From an uncultured Neisseria sp. (GTDB lineage: Bacteria > Pseudomonadota > Gammaproteobacteria > Burkholderiales > Neisseriaceae), in the NCBI GenBank assembly GCA_927911515.1, contig CAKMQH010000087.1:1-19882 (forward strand): a stretch of DNA of 19,882 nucleotides. The letters run 5' to 3'. The notes beneath the pieces were generated by a model. The model worked only from the letters and a program-made list of their open reading frames with translations. It had not been told where the DNA came from and did not search any database. Made by a program: the position numbers and the translations under genes. Shown here one piece after another: positions 6,188 to 14,142 of the stretch (position 1 is the first letter of the stretch; every line of letters begins with the position of its first letter).

Positions 6188-7111
6188 ATGTTGAAAAAAA
6201 CCGCATTTTACGCAGGCTCGGCAGCCCTCGCACTCATCCTCAGCGCATGTGCCAGCCAACAACCTGCACCCGTCGTCGTAGGCAATTCCGGCAACCATTC
6301 CGGCTCCGCAAATACAGCCTCCAACAATCCATATGGTGCAGCGCCTTACGAAAATAATGCGGCCAACAACGACACCCCTTACACCCCGCCCGCTTACACT
6401 CCTCCTGCTGCCAGCAGCTACCCTTCCGGCTCTACTGGCGGCTCTTACACGCCTTCTTACGCACCGGTGGACATCAATGCTGCAACACACACCGTAGTCC
6501 GCGGCGATACCGTTTATAACATCTCCAAACGTTACCAAATTACGCAAGACAACCTCCGCGCATGGAACGGCTTGGCAGACAACACCATCAGCGTCGGACA
6601 AACCCTGCGCGTCAAACCAAACGGCTACAGCGCCCCTGCTGCAACTGCCTCAGTTCCGACACCTCCTCCAACACAAACCGCCTCCCCAAAACCAACTCCT
6701 GCACCGCTTAACACTCCGACCGTTTCCACAGGCGGCACCCGCACCGTCAGCGGCATCACATGGCAGCGTCCGACCGTCGGCAATGTTATCGGCAACTTCG
6801 GCGGCAGTAACAAAGGTGTAGATATCGGCGGCACAGCCGGTCAACCCGTCGTTGCAGCAGCTGACGGTAAAGTCGTCTATGCCGGCTCAGGCTTACGCGG
6901 TTACGGCAACTTGGTCATCATCCAACACAATTCATCTTACCTGAGCGCATACGGCCACAACCAACGCCTGCTGGTTAACGAAGGACAACAAGTCAAACGC
7001 GGTCAAACCATCGCAAACATGGGTAATACAGACGCCAGCCGCACACAACTGCATTTTGAAGTGCGACAAAACGGCAAACCGGTCAACCCTGCAAACTACG
7101 TTGCATTCTAA
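6188..7111 (+). CDS. nlpD: Murein hydrolase activator NlpD (LysM and degenerate M23 domains, lipoprotein)
   Basis: NlpD is an outer-membrane lipoprotein that activates the amidase AmiC for daughter-cell separation; this role is documented in gonococcus. From ATG 6188 (AAAGG upstream) the protein has 307 residues. A signal peptide with lipobox LSAC (Cys21) is followed by a Pro/Ser/Thr/Asn-rich linker, one LysM domain (about 100-143, HTVVRGDTVYNISKRY), a second Pro-rich linker, and an M23/LytM domain (about 203-301). In the M23 domain the metal-ligand pattern is broken. The HxGxD motif reads N208-K-G-V-D212 and the HxH motif reads Q287-L-H289, so the protein should be an activator and not a peptidase. 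An in-frame ATG at 6116 is rejected because it lies in the promoter and hides the signal peptide. Confidence 0.93.
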   Translation: MLKKTAFYAGSAALALILSACASQQPAPVVVGNSGNHSGSANTASNNPYGAAPYENNAANNDTPYTPPAYTPPAASSYPSGSTGGSYTPSYAPVDINAATHTVVRGDTVYNISKRYQITQDNLRAWNGLADNTISVGQTLRVKPNGYSAPAATASVPTPPPTQTASPKPTPAPLNTPTVSTGGTRTVSGITWQRPTVGNVIGNFGGSNKGVDIGGTAGQPVVAAADGKVVYAGSGLRGYGNLVIIQHNSSYLSAYGHNQRLLVNEGQQVKRGQTIANMGNTDASRTQLHFEVRQNGKPVNPANYVAF

Positions 7112-7125
7112 AATCAACACCCTAC

Positions 7126-7150
7126 AAAACCGCCCCGATTGGGCGGTTTT
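7126..7150 (+). terminator. Rho-independent terminator of nlpD
   Basis: AAAACCGCCC (7126-7135) and GGGCGGTTTT (7141-7150) form a perfect 10-bp stem with a five-base loop. ATTTTT follows. Confidence 0.92.
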
Positions 7151-7260
7151 ATTTTTAAACACAAAAATCGACCCGCCCAATCCACAACAATATTGACTTA
7201 TATTGAATTTCTTCCGTCAACACACTCGTAAAATCAAACTGATTGCCGTCTCCCGTATTT

Positions 7261-7272
7261 TTCAGACGACCC
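7261..7272 (-). repeat. DNA uptake sequence, 11 of 12 match
   Basis: TTCAGACGACCC is a single copy about 55 bases upstream of the cupin-like gene. It is not part of a hairpin. Confidence 0.8.
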
Positions 7273-7326
7273 TCAAGACACTTTCGTCTTTTGAAATCTT
7301 TCCCAAAGCTTTTTCAAGGAGTCATC

Positions 7327-7665
7327 ATGCAACAATACACCCTAGATCCCAAAGCCTTGCTCGGAGGCATTATCCATAGCGATATCGACCAAGAAATTGT
7401 CCAACTCTCCCTGCAAAAGGACAATGAAATCCCCGATTATCAAGCCGATGCCATTATTCTCCTATTGGTTCTCAACGGCAGCGCACAAATCATTACCCAA
7501 ACCGAAACACTCTCTACTGAAGGACTTCAAGTCGTCCGCCTTGAGCCCAACGAAACACACAGCATACGCACCCTAAAAGACCACACCAACATACTGGTCA
7601 TCAAGCAGCTTACTTACGCTTCCAGTCTTAATAAGAAACTGCGTTTCGGAAAATGTTGCCTGTAA
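7327..7665 (+). CDS. Small cupin-like protein, function unknown
   Basis: From ATG 7327, with AAGGAG seven bases upstream, the protein has 112 residues, no signal peptide and no membrane segment. The pattern AIILLLVLNGSAQIITQTETLSTEGLQVVRLEPNETHSIRTLKDHTNILVIKQL resembles a single cupin beta-barrel: a strand ending in NGS, a turn, then RLEPNETHSI in the place of the second cupin motif. Only one of the usual metal-binding histidines (in NETHSI) is obvious, so metal binding is doubtful. The in-frame ATG at 7243 is less likely because the Shine-Dalgarno lies just before 7327. The C-terminus (FGKCCL) is immediately followed by an uptake-sequence terminator. I do not recognise a specific function. 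Confidence 0.75.
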   Translation: MQQYTLDPKALLGGIIHSDIDQEIVQLSLQKDNEIPDYQADAIILLLVLNGSAQIITQTETLSTEGLQVVRLEPNETHSIRTLKDHTNILVIKQLTYASSLNKKLRFGKCCL

Positions 7666-7710
7666 AGAGGTCGTCTGAAAACCAAAGAAAATGGTTTTCA
7701 GACGACCTCT
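7666..7710 (+). terminator. Paired uptake sequences forming an 18-bp terminator stem
   Basis: AGAGGTCGTCTGAAAACC (7666-7683) and its complement at 7693-7710 pair perfectly over a nine-base loop. The stem begins at the base after the cupin-like gene's stop codon. Both uptake copies are perfect 12-mers. Confidence 0.82.
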
Positions 7711-7820
7711 TCAGCATTCTCCCTAATTGCTGCTTAAAAGGAACGATAAATCAAAGTTCCGACACAAGACAACTCAACTTCATATTCCTACCCCCTACTT
7801 TTTCATCCACATCCAGCAAA

Positions 7821-7852
7821 AAAGGTCGTCTGAAAAATTTCAGACGACCTTT
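7821..7852 (-). terminator. Paired uptake sequences downstream of pnp
   Basis: AAAGGTCGTCTGAAA (7821-7835) and TTTCAGACGACCTTT (7838-7852) are perfect inverted copies only two bases apart, so the innermost pairs must open to form a loop. On the minus strand it lies 25 bases after the pnp stop. About 110 bases without a recognisable feature separate it from the cupin-gene terminator. Confidence 0.75.
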
Positions 7853-7876
7853 CATCAATCAAAATCGACTCAACGA

Positions 7877-9998
7877 TTATTCAGGTGCTTTTTCTTCGCG
7901 GGCTGGAGCTTCGACCAAAGCCTTGATAGACAGACGTACGCGGCCGCGGTCATCCACTTCCAATGCTTTCACATTCACAACCTGACCGACTTGCAGGTAG
8001 TCGCTGACGTTGCGCACGCGCTCGTGGGCGATTTGGCTGATGTGTACCAAACCGTCTTTGCCCGGCATCACGCTGACGATAGCGCCGACGTTGTTGTCGA
8101 GGATTTTAACCACAGTACCTTCGTACACTTTGCCCACTTCCACTTCGGCAGTGATTTCTTCGATGCGTTTTTTCGCAGCGTCGCCGGCTTCTTGAGTGGT
8201 TGCGGCAATAGTGATGGTACCGTCTTCCGCGATATTGATTTCAGTACCGGTTTCAGCGGTAATCGCACGGATGGTTTTCGCCGCCTTTGCCGATAACGTC
8301 GCGGATTTTGTCTTGGTTTATTTTCATGGTGAACAGGCGCGGAGCATGGGCAGACAGCTCTTGCGGGCCTGCTACGGCAGCTTTCATCTGTTCCAAGATG
8401 TGAAGACGAGCGTCTTTGGCTTGCGCCAAGGCAATTTGCATGATTTCTTTGGTAATACCTTGGATTTTGATGTCCATTTGCAGCGCGGTCACGCCTTCGG
8501 TCGTACCGGCAACTTTAAAGTCCATATCGCCCAAGTGGTCCTCATCACCCAAGATGTCGGTCAATACGGCAAATTTGTTGTTGTCCAAAATCAGACCCAT
8601 CGCGATACCGGCAACGTGCGCTTTCAAAGGCACACCGGCAGACAACAAGCTCAAGCAGCCGCCGCAAACGGAAGCCATAGAAGACGAACCGTTGGACTCG
8701 GTAATTTCGGAAACGACACGCATGGTGTAGCTGAATTCTTCAGGAGACGGCAATACGGCAACCAGTGCGCGTTTTGCCAAGCGGCCGTGTCCGATTTCAC
8801 GACGTTTTGGCGCGCCGACGCGACCCACTTCGCCGGTAGAATATGGCGGGAAGTTGTAATGCAACATGAAGCGGTCGGTGTATTCACCGGAAAGCGCGTC
8901 AATAATTTGCTCGTCGCGAGAGGTACCCAAAGTCGCTACGGCCAGGGCTTGGGTTTCGCCACGGGTAAACAGGGCGGAACCGTGTGTACGCGGCAGTACG
9001 CCGGTTTGAATGTTCAAAGGACGGACGGTGCGGGTATCGCGACCGTCGATACGCGGCTGACCATCCAAAATTTGTGTACGGACAACGTCGGCTTCCAAAT
9101 GCTTGAAAATACCTTTGATTTCGTTGGCAGCCAGAGTATCGGTTTCTTCGGTAATCAGCGCATCTTTCACTGCATTCCAAGCTTCGTCCAATTTGGCAGA
9201 ACGCGCTTGTTTTTGACGGATTTTGAACGCTTCTTTAATGGCTTCGCCCGCAATTTCGCGCACTTTGGCAACCAATTCTTCATTGGTTTCAGGCGCTTTC
9301 CAATCCCATACTTCAGGGTTTACTTCGTCAGCGAACTCGTTAATGGCGTTAATCGCCACCTGCATTTGGTCGTGACCGTAAACTACGGCACCGAGCATCA
9401 CGTCTTCAGGCAGGATTTTGGCTTCGGATTCCACCATCAAAACAGCTTTGGATGTACCTGCAACCACCAAGTCCAGCTTGGATTTAGCCAGTTCGGCTTT
9501 AGTCGGGTTCAATACGTACACGCCGTTTACATAACCTACTCGCGCAGCACCAATCGGACCGGCAAACGGTACGCCGCTCAACACCAGCGCAGCGGACGCG
9601 CCGAGCATGGCAGGAATGTCGGAATCGATTTCAGGATCAACGGAAACCACCATCGCAACGATTTGGATGTCGTGGTAGAAACCTTCGGGGAACAGAGGAC
9701 GGATAGGACGGTCGATCAGACGGCTGGTCAGGATTTCTTTTTCGCTTTGTTTGCCTTCGCGCTTAAAGAAACCGCCGGGGATTTTACCTGCGGCGTAAGT
9801 GCGCTCAAGGTAATCAACAGTCAGAGGGAAAAAGTCTTGACCTTCTTTGACTTCTTTATTGGTGGTCACAGCAACCAAAACAACGGTATCGCCCATCGAT
9901 ACTTTAACAGCCGCTGCGGCTTGGCGTGCGATTTCGCCGGTTTCCAAAGTAACGGTTTGATTGCCATATTGGAAGGTTTTAACGTGTTTATCGAACAT
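7877..9998 (-). CDS. pnp: Polyribonucleotide nucleotidyltransferase (frameshifted in this sequence)
   Basis: PNPase degrades RNA 3' to 5' phosphorolytically and is part of the RNA degradosome. From ATG 9998 (AAGGAAC upstream) the corrected protein has 706 residues, the normal length. Order of domains: RNase PH 1 with FFKREGKQSEKEILTSRLIDRP; a helical linker; RNase PH 2 with TRGETQALAVATLGTSRDEQ and the catalytic GDEDHLGDMD (Asp487 and Asp493); KH with VIGKGG (568-573); S1 (KVYEGTVVKILDNNVGAIVSV...). One extra base near 8279, just after the KH GKGG loop, breaks the frame. Removing it restores KTIRAIT and the KH/S1 C-terminus. rpsO, the common upstream partner, is absent here, and the gene has its own promoter and a long leader. 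The break looks like a sequence error. Confidence 0.95.
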
Positions 9999-10037
9999 TT
10001 TGTTCCTTTCGAAATGCCGCACGCTAAAACACTAATA

Positions 10038-10064
10038 ATGCACACTAAAAGTGAGAATGTGCAT
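10038..10064 (-). promoter_or_regulatory. Leader hairpin of pnp, candidate autoregulatory structure
   Basis: Arms ATGCACA (10038-10044) and TGTGCAT (10058-10064) pair. An alternative inner hairpin CACT/AGTG (10043-10046 with 10050-10053) shares bases with the first arm. Both lie in the predicted leader of about 138 bases upstream of pnp. In E. coli pnp is autoregulated through a 5' leader hairpin cut by RNase III. The analogy here is inference only. Confidence 0.35.
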
Positions 10065-10107
10065 AGTTAGGGTTTCAGGTGTGCGGCGGTTGGTAAAAAC
10101 TATATTT

Positions 10108-10119
10108 TTCAGACGACCT
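10108..10119 (-). repeat. Single DNA uptake sequence in the pnp leader
   Basis: TTCAGACGACCT is a perfect 12-mer between the pnp promoter and the pnp start. It would therefore be transcribed in the pnp mRNA. Confidence 0.85.
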
Positions 10120-10142
10120 TTTAAAGGTCAATCCAAACGCGC

Positions 10143-10171
10143 ATTATAATAGCAAATGTAAGTAAATCCAA
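10143..10171 (-). promoter_or_regulatory. Predicted sigma-70 promoter of pnp
   Basis: On the minus strand TTGGAT (10166-10171) and a perfect TATAAT (10143-10148) are separated by 17 bases. Transcription would start near 10136. Confidence 0.75.
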
Positions 10172-10185
10172 GCATTCATGACAGC

Positions 10186-10229
10186 GAAAGGTCGTCTGAA
10201 ACGCGCTTCCGTGTTTCAGACGACCTTTC
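10186..10229 (-). terminator. Paired uptake sequences downstream of ppsR
   Basis: GAAAGGTCGTCTGAAAC (10186-10202) and its complement at 10213-10229 pair perfectly over 17 bp. It lies 24 bases after the ppsR stop and just before the pnp promoter, insulating the two genes. Confidence 0.83.
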
Positions 10230-10252
10230 ATTAATAGTCAATGCGTTATACC

Positions 10253-11074
10253 TCAAAAACGCCGTTTCAATTTGCAGGCTTGAAGGATATGGACTGCAAG
10301 CTCCTCCACCGATTTATCCGTCGTATTGGTAAACGGAACACCGTGGCGCTTGAACATATTTTGCGCATCAGCAACTTCGCTGCGGCAGGTATCGATTTTG
10401 GAATAATTCGAATTCGGGCGGCGCTCGTTGCGGATGGCTTGCAGGCGCTCGGGCTGAATGGTCAGACCGAACAGTTTATCTTTATAAGGCTTCACCATGC
10501 GCGGCAAGTCGGTAGACTCCAAATCATCGGGAATCAACGGATAGTTGGCAGCGCGGATGCCGTATTGCAGGGCAAGATAAAGACAGGTCGGCGTTTTACC
10601 GGAACGGGACACTCCCATCAATATTACGTCGGCTTCCTGCAGGTTTTTATCACTGACACCGTCATCGTGGTTAAGCGAGAAATTGACCGCTTCCATACGC
10701 GCATCGTAACGTTGGGTATTGCCGATACTGTGGTGCCCTTGCGTAGCGGCGACCGCCTCAGTATTGAGTTCTTTCTCCAAAAGCCCAAGAAAAGTTTCGA
10801 AGAAATTGATATGGAAAGCATTCGACTTTTTAATCATTTCTCGGATTTCGTCGTCAACAACGCTGACAAAGGCTATCGGACGCAAACCGTTTTCTTCTGC
10901 GTTACGGTTGACTTTTTCAACGACGGCACGCGCTTTTTCAGGAGTGTCGATAAAGGGATAGGTGTGGCGTTTGAATTCGACGCTGCCAAACTGATTCAGC
11001 AATGCCTCACCGATATTTTCAGCGGTCAAGCCGGTACGGTCGGAAATATAAAACACATGGCGCGGAGCGGTCAT
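10253..11074 (-). CDS. ppsR: PEP synthase regulatory protein (bifunctional kinase/pyrophosphorylase)
   Basis: PSRP inactivates PEP synthase by ADP-dependent phosphorylation of a threonine next to the catalytic histidine, and reactivates it by phosphate-dependent phosphorolysis. The 273-residue protein MTAPRHVFYISDRTGLTAENIG... has the normal length, an N-terminal FYISDRTGLTAE signature and a P-loop GVSRSGKT at 154-161. It ends with the conserved Tyr-rich C-terminal segment (SNYSKIDTCRSEVADAQNMF). The start has an AGAGGA Shine-Dalgarno. It is divergent from ppsA, its enzyme target, across about 418 bases, and that context confirms the function. The frame is intact. Confidence 0.96.
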   Translation of the reverse strand: MTAPRHVFYISDRTGLTAENIGEALLNQFGSVEFKRHTYPFIDTPEKARAVVEKVNRNAEENGLRPIAFVSVVDDEIREMIKKSNAFHINFFETFLGLLEKELNTEAVAATQGHHSIGNTQRYDARMEAVNFSLNHDDGVSDKNLQEADVILMGVSRSGKTPTCLYLALQYGIRAANYPLIPDDLESTDLPRMVKPYKDKLFGLTIQPERLQAIRNERRPNSNYSKIDTCRSEVADAQNMFKRHGVPFTNTTDKSVEELAVHILQACKLKRRF

Positions 11075-11113
11075 TCGGTTATCCTCTAAAATTTAAAATG
11101 TTTGCAGGCGGTC

Positions 11114-11142
11114 ATCATAGCAGCTGCAACCTTCTAAATAAA
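11114..11142 (-). promoter_or_regulatory. Candidate promoter of ppsR
   Basis: On the minus strand TATGAT (11114-11119) lies 17 bases after TTTATT (11137-11142). The -10 is good and the -35 poor. The leader would be about 35 bases. Confidence 0.42.
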
Positions 11143-11375
11143 GGGAATACATTCAAATTACACTCAACTACACCGCAATTAAACCATCCATCAAACGCAT
11201 TTTTATTTTAATAATTTAATTATTTTGAAATTTTATACTCATATAAAACCCTACCAATCCCTACCGCTCAGTCATTAATCTATTTCAAACCTTATGTTTT
11301 ACAAAGAAATAGATACTCGGAATATCAACTTCTCCATCAAATTTCATTTGACTACACGGCTGCAGACCGCAATTT

Positions 11376-11387
11376 TTCAGACGACCT
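11376..11387 (-). repeat. Single DNA uptake sequence upstream of ppsA
   Basis: TTCAGACGACCT is a perfect 12-mer about 25 bases before the ppsA -35 element. It has no inverted partner nearby. Confidence 0.85.
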
Positions 11388-11412
11388 GCAAATCACTCAG
11401 GACAGAAAAAGC

Positions 11413-11442
11413 ATGACAGCAGCCGTTTGAATCGCTTAAAAT
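11413..11442 (+). promoter_or_regulatory. Predicted sigma-70 promoter of ppsA
   Basis: ATGACA (11413-11418) and TAAAAT (11437-11442), each one base from consensus, are separated by 18 bases. Transcription would start near 11449, about 44 bases before the ATG. Confidence 0.62.
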
Positions 11443-11492
11443 AACAAAGCGTATTCGTTTCTTTTTTAACATATCTTGGATTGGACACACAA

Positions 11493-13876
11493 ATGGCTGA
11501 CAACTACGTAATTTGGTTTGAAAACCTGCGTATGACTGATGTTGAAAGCGTGGGCGGCAAAAACGCCTCCCTGGGTGAAATGATCAGTCAGTTGACTGAA
11601 AAAGGCGTCCGCGTCCCCGGCGGTTTTGCCACTACCGCCGAAGCCTACCGCGCATTCTTGGCGCACAACGGACTGAGCGAGCGTATTTCCGCCGCACTGG
11701 CACAACTGGATGTGGAAGATGTCGCCGAACTGGCGCGCGTCGGTAAAGAAATCCGCCAATGGATTTTGGATACGCCCTTCCCCGAACAACTGGATGCTGA
11801 AATCGAAACAGCATGGAACAAAATGGTTGCAGACGCAGGTGGTGCGGATATTTCCGTTGCCGTCCGTTCTTCTGCAACCGCCGAAGACCTGCCCGACGCA
11901 TCGTTTGCAGGTCAACAAGAAACCTTCCTGAATATCAACGGCTTGGAAAACGTCAAAGCAGCTATGCATCATGTATTTGCTTCTTTGTACAACGACCGTG
12001 CCATCTCCTACCGCGTACATAAAGGCTTCGAACACGACATCGTCGCCCTCTCCGCAGGCGTACAACGCATGGTGCGTTCCGACAGCGGCGCGTCCGGCGT
12101 CATGTTCACCCTCGACACCGAGTCTGGCTTCGACCAAGTCGTTTTCGTGACTTCATCTTACGGTTTGGGTGAGAACGTCGTACAAGGCGCGGTCAACCCT
12201 GACGAATTCTATGTTTTCAAACCCACGCTGAAAGCAGGCAAACCTGCCATTCTGCGCAAAACCATGGGTTCGAAACAAATCAAATGATCTTTACCGACAA
12301 AGCAGAAGCCGGTAAATCCGTGATGAACGTCGATGTTCCTGAAGAAGACCGCAACCGCTTCTCCATCACCGACGAAGAAATCACCGAGTTGGCACACTAC
12401 GCGCTGACAATCGAAAAACACTACGGCCGCCCGATGGATATCGAATGGGGTCGTGACGGCTTGGATGGGAAACTCTACATCCTGCAAGCCCGTCCTGAAA
12501 CCGTGAAATCCCAAGAAGAAGGCAGTCGCAACCTGCGCCGCTTCGACATCAACGGCGACAAAACCATCTTGTGCGAAGGTCGCGCCATCGGTCAAAAAGT
12601 CGGTCAAGGCAAAGTCCGCTTGATTAAAGACGCATCCGAAATGGAGTCTGTTGAAGCAGGCGACGTACTTGTTACCGACATGACCGACCCGGATTGGGAA
12701 CCGGTAATGAAACGCGCTTCCGCCATTGTTACCAACCGCGGTGGCCGTACCTGCCACGCCGCCATTATCGCGCGCGAACTGGGTATTCCTGCCGTAGTCG
12801 GCTGCGGCGACGCAACCGAATTGCTGAGCAACGGTCAAGAAGTGACCGTATCTTGCGCGGAAGGCGATACCGGCTTTATCTACTCCGGTCTGCTGGACGT
12901 ACAAATTACCGACGTTACCTTGGACAATATGCCCAAAGCGCCTGTCAAAGTCATGATGAACGTCGGCAACCCCGAACTGGCATTCAGCTTCGCCAACCTG
13001 CCGAGCGAAGGCATCGGCTTGGCGCGTATGGAATTCATCATCAACCGCCAAATCGGTATCCACCCGAAAGCCTTGTTGGAATTTGACAAACAAGACGATG
13101 AATTGAAAGCGGAAATTACCCGCCGCATCGCCGGCTACGCCTCTCCGGTCGACTTCTACGTCGATAAAATCGCCGAAGGCGTGGCAACATTGGCTGCATC
13201 GGTTTACCCGCGTAAAACCATTGTCCGTATGTCCGACTTCAAATCCAACGAATACGCCAACTTGGTCGGCGGCAGCATTTACGAACCGCACGAAGAAAAC
13301 CCGATGTTGGGCTTCCGCGGTGCGGCGCGTTATGTAGCCGACAATTTCAAAGACTGCTTCGCCCTCGAATGCAAAGCCTTGAAACGCGTTCGTGACGAAA
13401 TGGGTCTGACCAATGTTGAAATCATGATTCCGTTCGTCCGTACTTTGGGCGAAGCCGAAGCCGTCGTCAAAGCCCTGAAAGAAAACGGTTTAGAGCGCGG
13501 TAAAAACGGCCTGCGCCTGATCATGATGTGCGAACTGCCGAGCAACGCGGTATTGGCGGAACAATTCCTGCAATACTTCGACGGCTTCTCCATCGGTTCC
13601 AACGACATGACCCAGCTGACCCTCGGTCTCGACCGCGACAGCGGCTTAGTATCCGACTCGTTTGACGAACGCAACCCTGCCGTCAAAGTGATGCTGCATT
13701 TGGCAATCTCTGCCTGCCGCAAGCAAAACAAATACGTCGGTATCTGCGGTCAAGGTCCGTCAGACCATCCGGACTTCGCCAAATGGCTGGTTCAAGAAGG
13801 CATCGAAAGCGTTTCCCTGAATCCGGATACCGTCATCGAAACTTGGCTGTATTTGGCTAATGAGTTGAATAAATAA
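11493..13876 (+). CDS. ppsA: Phosphoenolpyruvate synthase (frameshifted in this sequence)
   Basis: The enzyme converts pyruvate and ATP to PEP, AMP and phosphate, allowing gluconeogenesis from pyruvate or lactate. From ATG 11493 the first 264 codons cover most of the ATP-grasp domain (VGGKNASLGEMISQL, VAVRSSATAEDLPDASFAGQQETFLN). A missing A in the AAA at 12281-12283 then gives a premature TGA. Restoring it continues KQIKMIFTDKAEAGKSV to TAA 13876, for 794 residues, the usual neisserial length. The phosphohistidine domain has GGRTCHAAIIARE with catalytic His about 422 and the regulatory Thr two residues before it. The C-terminal barrel has GSNDMTQLTLGLDRDS and GICGQ with catalytic Cys about 752. 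A strong terminator follows. ppsR is divergent. The single indel is most likely an error. Confidence 0.95.
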
Positions 13877-13892
13877 TCTTTTTAGCGATGCT

Positions 13893-13928
13893 AAAAATCC
13901 CCCCGATTGGAAACATTCGGGGGATTTT
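13893..13928 (+). terminator. Rho-independent terminator of ppsA
   Basis: A GC-rich stem is formed by AAAATCCCCCCGA and TTCGGGGGATTTT, with one unpaired C. It starts 16 bases after the ppsA stop and ends in a short T run. Confidence 0.85.
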
Positions 13929-13992
13929 ATGTAATGAGTGCCTCATCCAGCATAACCTTGACGCATTTCTCAAATCGCTCATCAAACTATAC

Positions 13993-14035
13993 GGGGTCGT
14001 CTTGAAACTTACAATTTCGGTTTTTCAGACGACCC
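13993..14035. repeat. Inverted uptake-sequence pair with one damaged arm
   Basis: GGGTCGTCTTGAAA (left arm, with an inserted T that breaks the uptake motif) faces TTTTTCAGACGACCC (right arm, ending at 14035). It lies between the convergent ppsA and glutamate dehydrogenase genes and could form a bulged terminator stem. Confidence 0.6.
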
Positions 14036-14083
14036 TTCTTAACTAAGACCTTGATTGCTGTTTAATGTTGCTACTAACAAGCC

Positions 14084-14117
14084 AAAAGGTCTCTGAAAAT
14101 TTTTCAGACGACCTTTT
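14084..14117 (-). terminator. Terminator of glutamate dehydrogenase gene, one uptake arm damaged
   Basis: AAAAGGTC plus TCTGAAAA (14084-14099) pairs with TTTTCAGA and GACCTTTT (14101-14117) around a bulged C. The left copy lacks the second G of GTCGTCTGAA. On the minus strand it follows the stop at 14143. Confidence 0.68.
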
Positions 14118-14142
14118 TTCAAGCTAAATCTTCAAATCTGGA

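Larger units (their letters stand above)
11075..11492. other. Divergent ppsR/ppsA promoter region
   Basis: This 418-base gap is very AT-rich in its middle (about 11190-11250). It contains a ppsR promoter candidate, a ppsA promoter candidate and one uptake sequence. I see no gene, RNA or clear operator in it. Confidence 0.7.

Noticed and set aside
6011..6601. A 196-codon minus-strand frame overlapping the start of nlpD
   Set aside because: It runs opposite the lipoprotein signal, linker and LysM of nlpD and across its promoter. Its Gly/Val/Cys-rich composition is that of a shadow.
8196..10070. A 624-codon open frame on the plus strand opposite pnp
   Set aside because: It is the antisense shadow of the highly codon-biased pnp gene. 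It has no Shine-Dalgarno or family motif, and is rich in His, Phe and Gln as expected for reverse-frame shadows.
12275..12295. Programmed frameshifting in ppsA (AAATGATC context)
   Set aside because: No slippery heptamer with a downstream structure is evident, and seven other genes in the window carry the same kind of indel. Sequence error explains all of them.
12209..13291. A 360-codon open frame on the minus strand opposite ppsA
   Set aside because: It is a shadow of ppsA, with the same His/Phe/Asp-rich composition as the other shadows and no motifs.
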